NCBI GenBank assembly: GCA_021495925.1
Contig: JAKEKT010000050.1
Location: forward strand, 124,001 to 188,000
Reading direction: 5' to 3'
From: Diplodia intermedia
Taxonomy: Eukaryota > Ascomycota > Dothideomycetes > Botryosphaeriales > Botryosphaeriaceae
Length of the DNA: 64,000 bases
The position numbers and the translations under genes were made by a program. The notes under the pieces are model-generated. The model saw only the letters and a list, made by a program, of their open reading frames with translations. It ran no database searches and had not been told where the DNA came from. The number at the start of each line of letters is the position of its first letter. The stretch's first letter is position 1. Positions 10,896 through 19,292 of the stretch are shown one piece after another.

Positions 10896-12553
10896 ATGCT
10901 CGACCATTCTAGTTTGCTTTGGTTGCTCGAAGACGATTGCGATGATGCAGTCAGAGAACAGCACCTTAAGCCAATGGAATGCGAGTCCATTGAGCTTTGG
11001 CAGCTAGACTCTGGCGAAGTCGTCGACGATGTAAACAGCCATGGGCCGACCGAAGTGGAAACTTGGATCAAAAACTCGGTGAAAGATTATCGCCCCTTTT
11101 GAGGTCTGAGTTTTGGCGCTGACAAAAATGCGTGATAGAGTGCTCCTGACAATGCAGTTGGAGGACTGCGTCTTCTGTGAGTGAAAACACAGAAGCTGAC
11201 CATTTCGAACACCTCACTAACTTATGCGCGGATTCTTCGACTGCCCGACCGATAAGATCATCAGTGCTATTCCATTCAACGTAGCTTGTCTCAAGGCATT
11301 TATGGAGGTATTCCATATACCACATGAATTCATGGATAAGCTTTGGGGAGTAGATTATGGGATGTTTAAGTGGCGCGAAGACGCCGCGAGAGTTTGTAAG
11401 TGCCTTATACTGACATTTTAAGTTGTGTCATTAAAGGAAAACAATATTAGGCTGGACAACGAGATACTGCCATGGCAATGCTGTCATATCCTATTCGCCG
11501 GACGAAAATCTTGTGGTAGGCCTGGTGATGGAGTCTCTGGGCGTAGGTAGCACCTTGAGACGCAACCTCCAGGCTGCACGAGCTTATTCTTGCCACCCGA
11601 TGCTGGCCCCGACTTTGCTCTTAACGGAGTGTCTTGAAGATATACTGACTTGGTCAAATACAAAACCGGGTATTATGACCGCGGTTACCGACCTTGAAAA
11701 AAAAGTTGGCTTGCGGCAGGCTCCTCGAGAAAGTGAATACTTCTTAACTCAAGCCGAGGAAGCTCTCGTACTGGCAACCGACTTGAGATCTCAAATTGCA
11801 AATGGGTGGCGCCAAGTCAGAGATTTGCAACTCATGTCAGAGACCGTACTAAGGGCTCTTCGATATGTTGATGATAAAGTCAGATCCATGGACACCGAGT
11901 CTCTCGACCCTGGACCTGCTAAGTATTCTCGTCGATCCGAGCTTGAGCGCAGCGCACGAGCGATCGAAGACCGTGTTGAAAGCCTCATAGTATCTGCAGA
12001 AGGTCTAAAGGGAGGTCTTGATAATTTGCGAGACAGAACGGCTTTGCAGACATCCGCCGTGAGTACAAAGGGCACGCCTAACAGTAATAGTCAGCTGACT
12101 CTGGTTGTTACAGCTCTTCACTCTCCTCGCCCAGAGGGATAGTAGAGCCAATATCGAAATGGCGAACGTCAACACCCAAATGGCGAAGGATTCCGCAAGA
12201 CTTGCCAGCGCGGCAAAACGCGATAGTTCATCCATGAAGACCATCGCTATCTTGACTACTGTCTTTCTGCCCGGCACATTCGTTTCGGTGAGTTTCTTTC
12301 AGCAGGTGATGACGGGAGCTACTGACCAAGATTTCAGGCACTCTTCAGTACGCCGATGGTGGAGTCCGATCCTTCCAATTTCTGGGTGTACTGGGCCATC
12401 ACCATACCACTGACAGCGATGGTAATAGGTATCTGGGCGGCATGGATGTTGTGGTCAGACAGGAGAAACAAGGTCCGGGACGAAGAAGCAGCAGACGCAG
12501 TGGGGTCAGACGATCGCAAGCAGAAAGGAGCCAAATCAGAGAAGAACGACTAG
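10896..12553 (+). CDS. CorA-like fungal membrane protein
   Basis: Six exons: 10896-11078, 11139-11176, 11265-11395, 11451-12058, 12114-12287 and 12338-12553; 449 aa. The frame stays open through every junction. The long middle part is helical and rich in charged residues (about residues 145-320), as in the cytosolic domain of CorA-type transporters. Two C-terminal membrane segments follow: MKTIAILTTVFLPGTFVSALF and FWVYWAITIPLTAMVIGIWAA. A basic tail rich in Lys, Arg, Asp and Glu ends the protein. The classical GMN selectivity motif after the first membrane helix is absent, as in many fungal CorA-like proteins, so magnesium transport is not assured. Exons 2 and 3 (GGLRLL joined to AIPFN) rest on donor strength and frame only and are the weakest part of the model. 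Confidence 0.75.
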
Positions 12554-12640
12554 AGGTACAATTTATCTATTTACAATGACGTTCCCAAAGAGAGAGAGAA
12601 ACAATTCTTCAACCTCTATCGTCTATTTCTCACCCCCCAT
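12554..12640. other. Short spacer between convergent stops
   Basis: Only 87 bp separate the CorA-like and dioxygenase stop codons, so the 3' UTRs of the two genes must overlap or be very short. Confidence 0.6.
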
Positions 12641-13681
12641 TTACAACTTCCTCAACTTCCTCCTCATCGCGCCCTGCGTCTCGGTATCCACGCCGATGGT
12701 GATGTATCCGACCATGCCCTTGGTCACGTCGTTGCCGTCGAGCGGGACGATGTCGAGGACGGGGTCGAAGCCGTTCTCGGCCTCACCGGCGTAGATGTCG
12801 TCGATGTCGTTGGTGGTGCGGTTGATGGCCGTGTGGCCGACGTACGGCTCGAGGGCGACGATCTGCTGCGTCAGGTCCTCGGCGGTGAAGATCTGGCCCG
12901 TCGACACCGTGTCCGACGACGCGATGGTGCCGTTGGCGCGGACCACCCAGTTGTCGTGCACCTGCACGTGGATGTGCACCGTGCGCTCCACGTAGAAGCC
13001 GGGGAAGATGGTCTTGAACTCGGTGATGCCGTTGTCGTCGGTGGGCCACTGTGTGTGAGGTGTTAGCGTTTGTGTCATTCGGACGGGGGAAAGGGAAAGA
13101 GGAGGTCGTACCATTCCGCGCAGGAACGTCGTGTCGTCGGTGTGCAGGTCGTCGCCGATGGTGGCGTTGAGCTGCTCGAGCAGCGTCTCGAACGGCGTGT
13201 CCGGGCTGAGGCCGGTGAAGGACGAGTAGCTGCCGGTGGCGTTGCAGTGCCAGATGTCGACGAGCACGTTGGGCAGCGGCTCGCACGAGTTGACGTCCAT
13301 GACGCCGATGTCGAGGTACAGCGGCACGCCGGGCTCGTCCTCGGCCATGTCCTGGCGGAGCGTCTGCGAGCGCGGCCAGATGTACGGGCCGCCCGTCACC
13401 TCCTCGGTCAGGATGCACGTGTTGTTCTGCAGCACGTCGTAGTACGGCGCCTCGGTGTTGATGCTGAAGGTCGTGTTGGCGGCCGCGCGCGAGACCAGGT
13501 CGCGCTTCGCGTTGCGCTTGGCCCAGCGCTTGCGGTTCATGGACGCGGCGGCGCCCTCGCAGCGCTTCGACAGGTGCGAGCGGCGCGTGAGCTCGGCGTG
13601 GGAAAGATCGTTGTGGTGGGGGTGGGCCACGACTCCGGATAGGAGAGAAGCCCCGAGGGCGAGGAGAAGGGCGGGCTGCAT
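12641..13681 (-). CDS. Secreted intradiol ring-cleavage dioxygenase
   Basis: Two exons, 13681-13112 and 13048-12641, encode 325 aa. The 63-nt intron is in frame and free of stops, so an unspliced reading is possible. Splicing is preferred because it joins FLRGM to WPTDDNGITEF, a family block that the intron would interrupt. The N-terminus is a signal peptide (about residues 1-19, ending VVA/HPHH). The iron-binding and core motifs are GPYIWPRS, LYLDIGVMDVNSCEPLPNVLVDIWHCNATGSYS (shown in part), PGFY and VHIHVQVH. Two Tyr and two His normally bind Fe(III). Intradiol dioxygenases open catechol-type rings between the hydroxyls; secreted fungal forms are thought to act on lignin- or plant-phenol-derived catechols. 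N-glycosylation sites (NTT, NNT, NAT, NGT, NRT) fit secretion. Confidence 0.92.
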   Translation of the reverse strand: MQPALLLALGASLLSGVVAHPHHNDLSHAELTRRSHLSKRCEGAAASMNRKRWAKRNAKRDLVSRAAANTTFSINTEAPYYDVLQNNTCILTEEVTGGPYIWPRSQTLRQDMAEDEPGVPLYLDIGVMDVNSCEPLPNVLVDIWHCNATGSYSSFTGLSPDTPFETLLEQLNATIGDDLHTDDTTFLRGMVRPPLSLSPVRMTQTLTPHTQWPTDDNGITEFKTIFPGFYVERTVHIHVQVHDNWVVRANGTIASSDTVSTGQIFTAEDLTQQIVALEPYVGHTAINRTTNDIDDIYAGEAENGFDPVLDIVPLDGNDVTKGMVGYITIGVDTETQGAMRRKLRKL

Positions 13682-13777
13682 GCTTGCTGATCAATGGGCC
13701 AAACGAACGGCTAGGAAGAGAAAGAGTGAATGCTGATGCGATGGAGGAGAAGTTGGGGTCAAGTGTTGTGGCAGCCG

Positions 13778-13783
13778 TTTATA
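13778..13783 (-). promoter_or_regulatory. Putative TATA box of the dioxygenase gene
   Basis: Read on the minus strand this is TATAAA, 97-102 bp upstream of the dioxygenase ATG, a normal distance for a fungal TATA element. No experimental support. Confidence 0.45.
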
Positions 13784-14274
13784 AGGAAACCTCGCGGAAA
13801 GGACTTCCCCCCCAAGATCCACCTTCTGGCCGCAGCGGAGGCAATGCTGCGGTCCCAACTCGTGCGCATTGCGTGTATCCGTTCTGGCGGCCAGTTTCTG
13901 GCACCCAATCAGCGCGAGGATGATTGGAAACGTCCACGCGTAACTGAGAAACAGTGCCGAACATCCTGCCTGAAGCCGCCTAAGGCGAGCTCAAGGTGCT
14001 CAGTGCACCTATACTAGTTGATATGGGTTTGGATGAGCAGTCGCGATTGCGCTTACCGCTATTGGAGATCTGGGGGTGCCAATTGGTGTCTCAAGTGCCG
14101 AGACCCACTAAGGCTTACGACTGTTTACTGTTTCTGAGCCTGCATTGTCTGCTTGCCTGCCATTGCGGGATTCAGCCAAGAAACGGCCAAGACGTTGGAC
14201 GGCCCGAGACCCGATTGCTTCTTGTAGAGGCATGGAGTCGCGGAGTGTGGCTTGACGCGCAAACTGGGAGGCTG
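13784..14274. other. Intergenic region
   Basis: Promoter-side flank of the dioxygenase gene. No ORF with family features and no repeat is seen. Confidence 0.35.
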
Positions 14275-14354
14275 TGACGAGGCTCGGGGAAAGGTGACGA
14301 GCTTCGGGGAAAGGTGACGAGGTTCGGGGAAAGATGACAGGGTTCGGGGAAAGG
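14275..14354. repeat. 20-bp tandem repeat, four copies
   Basis: Four consecutive copies of TGACGAGGTTCGGGGAAAGG with one to three changes each. The period is exactly 20 bp and so not codon-like. The array sits in the spacer between the dioxygenase and the 2EXR/TPR gene. Confidence 0.9.
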
Positions 14355-14944
14355 CGTCGGCACAGCAGACCAGGGGCCGTGGGTGTAGAACATTACTTGA
14401 TTCTAATAGACGTTTCTATTCTGTATTCTTCTCATGTTCTTCCAGCGCAGAGCCGACTGTCCCGTCAGGCAGGTTCAGGAGAGCCGCAACGTTTTTGAAA
14501 CGGGGTTTCACAGAGACCACGGGCATTTCGACCCGGGAGATTGTCTGCCTTGCGACCTGCCCTATACATCGTTGCCGTTACGCGTCTCCTTATGCTTGAA
14601 GAGGGAATCGGGTTGGTGATCTTCTCATTCGGCGTTTCCGAGATCCGGCCGGATGTGCTAATGGCCCAGACACTATTGGTCGACTCCGAAACTCAGGCTA
14701 CCTTTTTAGGCCCAGGTCAAGTAACACCGAGAGAACAATATAGGAGTTCTTTGAATCTTCCCTGTCTAGCCCGACTTGTCTTGGCACCAACGTCACAAGA
14801 TCTGGCACTGACGTATGGCAGTATGCCACGAACAAGTCTGGATCTGCATGTCCGGAAACCAGTGCAAAGTGGCGGAAACCAGAGCAAAGTGGCGGAAGGC
14901 ACTTCATCAGGCAGTCAAAGTGAGTAGCACCGAGGCCTCCAGCG
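14355..14944. repeat. Intergenic with a second 20-bp duplication
   Basis: Within this spacer, 14854-14873 and 14874-14893 are near-identical 20-bp copies (GGAAACCAGTGCAAAGTGGC, with one change in the second). No gene is supported. The 14541-14927 frame is open but featureless. Confidence 0.6.
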
Positions 14945-16147
14945 CTATATTCTCAGAGCAACCGAAGCCAATGCCGCTGATACCTGGGGGTCCCTTGGCA
15001 GGTACTGCGCAGCAATGCGCAAGAGCTTCCTTGCCTGCTCTGTTTCGTCTAGCGACCTGCACGCGAGGCCTGTCCGATAATAGATCTTGCCCATCTCGTT
15101 GGCCGCAGCGAAGCCCAGCATCGGCTCGTCGTCGTCGTCGTTCTCGATGCCCATGCCCTCGCGCATGAGCTGGATGCTACGCATTCCCCAGAACTTGGCC
15201 ATGTGGTAGTCCTCGAGCTTCAAGTAGGCCAGAGTGGTGTTCGCCACGAGCTTGACCCGCAGAGTGAGCCGTACCAGCTGGCCGTACTGCTCCGCATATT
15301 GGCCCGAGTGCACGTGCACCTCGAAGAAGGCGTTGCCCCAGATGGACCGCCTTTTACCCGACACGACTATGTGCATGGCCAGGAACGCCGCTTCGTACAG
15401 CCGCAGCGCGTCGCGAAACTGGTTCTTCTGAAGAGCAGTGTTTCCCTCGTCCTTGAGTCGCGTCGCTTCCTCCAAGCACTCTGCCGCAGTCTTGTAGGGC
15501 GCCGCCTGGACATTGCGCAGTTCCTTCTCTATCGACTCGTCGCCCTGGCCCTCTATGCGCAACTCGTGCAGGCCCTTGATTTCCCCGAAAGGTTCCAGCA
15601 TCTTACGCTTCAGAGACTGCGGTATTGTCTTGTCCGAGACATTCGGCGAAAATGGTTCTTGGAGGGTCAGGGTGAGGCGCAGGTGGGCGTTGAGGCCGGG
15701 ATGGCTCAAGTCCGAGTAGTACCACATCCTGCAGAAGGAAGGCAGGTGGTCGACTAGGATGACCAGGTGGTGGGTGTTGCCCTCGCCGAAGACGTATTGG
15801 TAGGCCTCAATGTAGACGCGGAGGTGGACGGCGGAGAAGGCGGCGGCGGCGGGACCGGATGCGATGATGGGCACGCGGCCTTCGTCGGAGATGTGCTGCT
15901 TCGCCTCGGGCCATGGCGTCTCGATGCGCGCGAAAACATTCAGGCGGCGGAAGACTTGGCTGGCCTCGTCGTGGATCTGGCGGTTGACGCGCAGGAGTCG
16001 CAGGTCGTACTTGTAGTCGACGTACTCGTCATCGCGCTCGACGCAGAAGTTGTGCGGGGCGAGCAGCGAAGCGTACACCTCATCGCGGAGCTCGCGCGGG
16101 AGGCGGAAGAAAGGAGAGACGATGGAACCTGCGTCCGACGCCGACAT
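14945..16147 (-). CDS. 2EXR/F-box-like protein with C-terminal TPR-like region
   Basis: Single exon. I start at the ATG at 16147 (400 aa) because FFRLPRELRDEVY, the usual opening of this fungal family, follows within 15 residues. An in-frame ATG at 16204 would add 19 hydrophobic residues and is less likely. The N-terminal part (RLPRELRDEVYASLL, then LRLLRVNRQIHDEASQVFRR) is the 2EXR/F-box-like module common in Dothideomycetes and Eurotiomycetes. From about residue 220 onward come helix pairs like tetratricopeptide repeats: AAECLEEATRLKDEGNTALQ, FRDALRLYEAAFLAM, ANTTLAYLKLEDYHMAKFW and TGLACRSLDETEQARKLLRIA. TPRs mediate protein binding, so this is probably an adaptor. A run of acidic residues (NDDDDE) separates the last repeats. 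Function unknown. Confidence 0.75.
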   Translation of the reverse strand: MSASDAGSIVSPFFRLPRELRDEVYASLLAPHNFCVERDDEYVDYKYDLRLLRVNRQIHDEASQVFRRLNVFARIETPWPEAKQHISDEGRVPIIASGPAAAAFSAVHLRVYIEAYQYVFGEGNTHHLVILVDHLPSFCRMWYYSDLSHPGLNAHLRLTLTLQEPFSPNVSDKTIPQSLKRKMLEPFGEIKGLHELRIEGQGDESIEKELRNVQAAPYKTAAECLEEATRLKDEGNTALQKNQFRDALRLYEAAFLAMHIVVSGKRRSIWGNAFFEVHVHSGQYAEQYGQLVRLTLRVKLVANTTLAYLKLEDYHMAKFWGMRSIQLMREGMGIENDDDDEPMLGFAAANEMGKIYYRTGLACRSLDETEQARKLLRIAAQYLPRDPQVSAALASVALRI

Positions 16148-16639
16148 GGCTTCGCTCGCGGCGTGAATGAGTGCTGCGACGACGGCAAAACGGAGGGTAA
16201 GCAACGAAGGCTGCAGCTATGATGCTTATCGCCGATAAGCATCGGCCACGTCTTTTCTTTCGTGCCTTCCTTTGCGACGGCCACCACATTACGCTCTACG
16301 CAGGCCACGGACAAGCTCCCAAGTCACTCCTCCGTCCTGGCTGATAGCTACTTGCCACTTATAGCTCGCTTGCATTCTGCGCGATTGATCGGGAATTTAT
16401 CTGGGCCTTTACGGCGCAATGCCTTTTTTCGTATGCGGCACAGCCAGCTCCCCACCGCACGTAGGACACCTTCTAAATTCGACAGTACACCATCCGAACA
16501 CAGCACTGGAAGTATCAGGGACCGAAATCTCCGCCAACCGGGAATGCCGCCCCTCAAACATCGACCTCAACCGAAGTCGACAGTAGTGAAGTCGCCAGCA
16601 CAGCCGACACATCGTCTCGACATCCTTGAGTTCAAGCAT
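16148..16639. other. Flank of the 2EXR/TPR gene
   Basis: A GC-palindrome-like GCTTATCGCCGATAAGC lies at 16223-16239, about 80 bp upstream of the chosen start; GATAAG within it is the core bound by fungal GATA factors. No coding features are seen. Confidence 0.35.
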
Positions 16640-17100
16640 TCGAGACCACTCGTTCGAATTCGGAAGGCGCCATCACCGCTGCTACCATGTCAACCTTGGC
16701 ACGGCTTGGGCATCTGGTGTGTTGATGAGAGTGTTACATCCTACCTTGCTTCCAAATCATTCTCATGTGACATCGCGTCGACCTCAGCCCAATCCAGCCG
16801 TCCCGTGGGTCCCACCAAACGTCAAATTCCCGGTCGACGGCGGCGCCGAAAGCCCCTGGGTATTCCCCGACCGACCACTTCGACCTCGTCCACGCGCTAC
16901 CCACACCGTCCAGGCAAAACAGACACCTCCGACCCGGCGGCTGGGTCGAGCTGTTGCACGAGATGAACTAACTACACGCCTCGCAGTTCGACGACGGCTC
17001 CCTGCCGGCCACCACCTACCAATTTCGGCAAGATGGTGGAGAGCACGTCGGCGACGCGACGCGCCTCGCCTCGCCGCCATGACGATCAACCTGGGGGGCG
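16640..17100 (+). pseudogene. Relic of a LaeA-like methyltransferase
   Basis: Pieces of the LaeA-like family occur in the right order but in shifting frames: FGRRHHRCYH (compare HGRRYHAY), DLSPIQPS, then a frame change into WVPPNVKF, DHFDLVHA, RHLRPGGWVELLHEM ending at a TAA (16967-16969), and later FDDGSLPA. The intact gene at 6-7.7 kb has the same blocks (DLSPTQP, WVPPNVKF, FDLIFS, PGGWVEL, SDDGSFPA). The motif I region (DAGTGTG) is not found. Nearby short frames are open, but none can encode the whole domain. This is a degraded paralog, probably of an old duplicate rather than of a recent copy, since the matching blocks are diverged. Boundaries are approximate. Confidence 0.72.
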
Positions 17101-17675
17101 GGCGTTGCACGGCATCAAAGTCGCAGCTGCGCGCGAACGTCGTCGAGGAGCTCCAACGTTCAAAGTGAGTGCCTTTCGGGGGGCGTGGCCGAAGGAGACC
17201 TGATGGACAACCTGGCTATCCCATGCGTAGGTACCAGACTCTGCACGTGATTGCCGCCTGGCAATCTGGAATCACGATGACGGGATCTGGTAGGGACGGG
17301 AGCCCGGTTTGGTTAACGTACGTCATAATCAGACCATCACTGTTTTTGGTTTGGAAAATGTCTTTGATGGAAAGTCAGAAGATGCGCTTTTTTTTTGTTC
17401 TAGTAGTGATGATGCAAAAAGTCGTGTGGAAATCGCTGAATCTAGGTAGGTAGTCCCGAAGAAAAAAGAAACCATGTGAAACACCGATGATGCCGCCCAG
17501 TCATGCATGAAAACGCTGCCGTCATGAGGTCTATACGCTGGAAAAGCAGACATGAAGAAGTAGAAGAAGAGGTAACATAAGGAAAAGTAGTAAAGAGAGA
17601 AAGATAGAGAGGGATGGAGAGGTATACAAGTGAGGAGAGAAGTGAGCGACCAAGAGCGAACGAAGAGACGACGGA
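17101..17675. other. Intergenic region
   Basis: No gene supported. Purine-rich GAGAGA-type sequence lies at 17590-17660, next to the receptor gene's stop codon. Confidence 0.4.
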
Positions 17676-19292
17676 TCAAACAAGCTCGATCGTACTCGAC
17701 GCCCTCCCTTCCGACACCACGCCCACACTAACCCTACTCATCCCAATCCCATCGTCATAATCATCATCGTCGTCGTCGTCGTCGTCAACGTCATAACCAC
17801 CCACCACCTCCCTCACCCTGACCGTCGTCGTCGTCGTCGTCGCCGCCGTCGCGGTAGTCCCCGCACTCGGCCTCCTCGCCACCGCCAGCAACTCCTCCCT
17901 GCTCCTGGCCTTCTCCAGCCGCGCCGCGACGAGGAAGCCATCCAACCCGGCATCGCCCGTCAGCCCGGTGAAGCCAGCAAACTCGACCAAGTCGCTGAGA
18001 GCGTCGTCGTCGTCGTCGTCATCGTCGTCATCGTAGTAGGCGGCCACGTCAGTGGTGACAGCAACACCGACGTTCTCAACACGCTTGCTGTCGACCACCG
18101 GCGCCAACTCCACAGCGCTCTTGTTGCTGTTGTCGTCTCGTTGCTGCTTCTGCTGCTGCTTCTGCCACAGCGTCGGCACCGCCACGCCCGCCGCCGCGAC
18201 CATCGTGACCGACCCCGCGACCAATGGCAGCGGGAACATCATGGCCGCCGTCGACGAGGCGGGCGGCGGCGGCGAGAGCACCATCATCAGCGTGTTGCAC
18301 GCGTCGTCGTCTTCTCCGCCGCCCGCTTTGGTCAGGAGGGCGGGGCGTGGTAGGTGCGAGGCGAGCAGCGTGTAGAGCGGGCCCAGCGCGGGGCCGCACG
18401 CGCAGATGATGGCGGTGCTGAGGTCCAGGGCGGTCCAGCGGATGGACGAGGGGGTGGCGGTGATGAATTGGTGGGGTTGGGTGGTGGTGGTGGGAGTAAA
18501 GGAGGTTGCGAGGGCGTGCAGGCGGATGGAGGAGGGGATGGTGGGACTGTGGTTTTGGTCGTTAGTAACTGGATGAAAGGAAGAGGAGGTAGTTGAGCTT
18601 ACATTAAACCGAGGGCGAAGACGGCGGTGAGGATGCGCTTGCGGCGCGCGGCCAGGCGCAGGTTGGCGATGACGCGCAGCGGCAGCAGGGTGATGAGGAC
18701 GTCCAGGGCGATGTTGATGGCGCAGTTGATGTAGAGGAGGGGGAAGGGCGCCACGCAGCGGCCGTAGCGGCTGCCGTCATGCACGGACAGCGGCGCGGGC
18801 GGCAGGTGGCAGGCGATGAGGGCCGTCACGGTCCGCCAGATGCAGAAGAGAGCGACGAACGAAAGGAGCGTCAGGCAGGCGGTGCGCACGCGCGGGATGG
18901 CGAAGACGCGCAGCATCTGCAGCAGCGCCGACGCCTTGACCAGGCAGAGACCGACGTAGTAGGGGAACAGCACCGCCCACGTCATGGCGGCGTTGATGGC
19001 GCGGTATTCCGGCGGGATGGAGGCGAGGTGCTCGCCCAGTCCGTAGGGAACTTCTGCGTGGGGCGTTAGCAACGAACCGCGGATCGGGGGACTGATCGGG
19101 TGACGTACGGAAAGACCAGATGAGAGAGATTGTGAGAGAGCATAGCAGAGCCAGGAGGATGGTGCAATCATCCCACCCGAGACTCCTTGCGAGAAAGGCA
19201 CGCGTGCAGATGCGCAGAGTCACTGTCGCTAATGCCAATGTCGAAGAAATCCATATCACGGGTAGAGTGGTCGCTGAACCAGCCGTTGCCAT
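17676..19292 (-). CDS. PTH11-like seven-helix membrane protein (fungal rhodopsin-like domain)
   Basis: Three exons, 19292-19109, 19053-18603 and 18546-17676, encode 501 aa. Both junctions restore family sequence (IWSFQ/VPYGLGEHL and FALGL/IPTIPSS), and both introns have good donors; the second has a TACTAAC branch site. Seven hydrophobic segments are seen: VIWISSTLALATVTLRI, CTILLALLCSLTISLIW, MTWAVLFPYYVGLCLVK, LTLLSFVALFCIWRTV, PLLYINCAINIALDVLITLL, ILTAVFALGLI and WTALDLSTAIICACGPALGPL. The order and the loop residues (CDDC-like, YGLGEH, CIAP-like FPLLYINC) match the PTH11-related fungal family of putative GPCRs. There is no CFEM domain at the N-terminus. The long cytosolic tail holds an Asp tract at about 386-395 and another at 466-474, built from GAC/GAT repeats, and an Ala/Met-rich stretch. 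The ligand is unknown. Confidence 0.85.

Noticed and set aside
13049..13111. Unspliced reading of the dioxygenase gene
   Set aside because: The 63-nt segment is in frame without a stop, but it interrupts the conserved RGMWPTDDNG block and has good splice signals.
16148..16204. Upstream start for the 2EXR/TPR gene with a hydrophobic N-terminus
   Set aside because: An in-frame ATG at 16204 gives a short hydrophobic lead, but cytosolic proteins of this type begin just before the RLPRELR block, so the later ATG was preferred.
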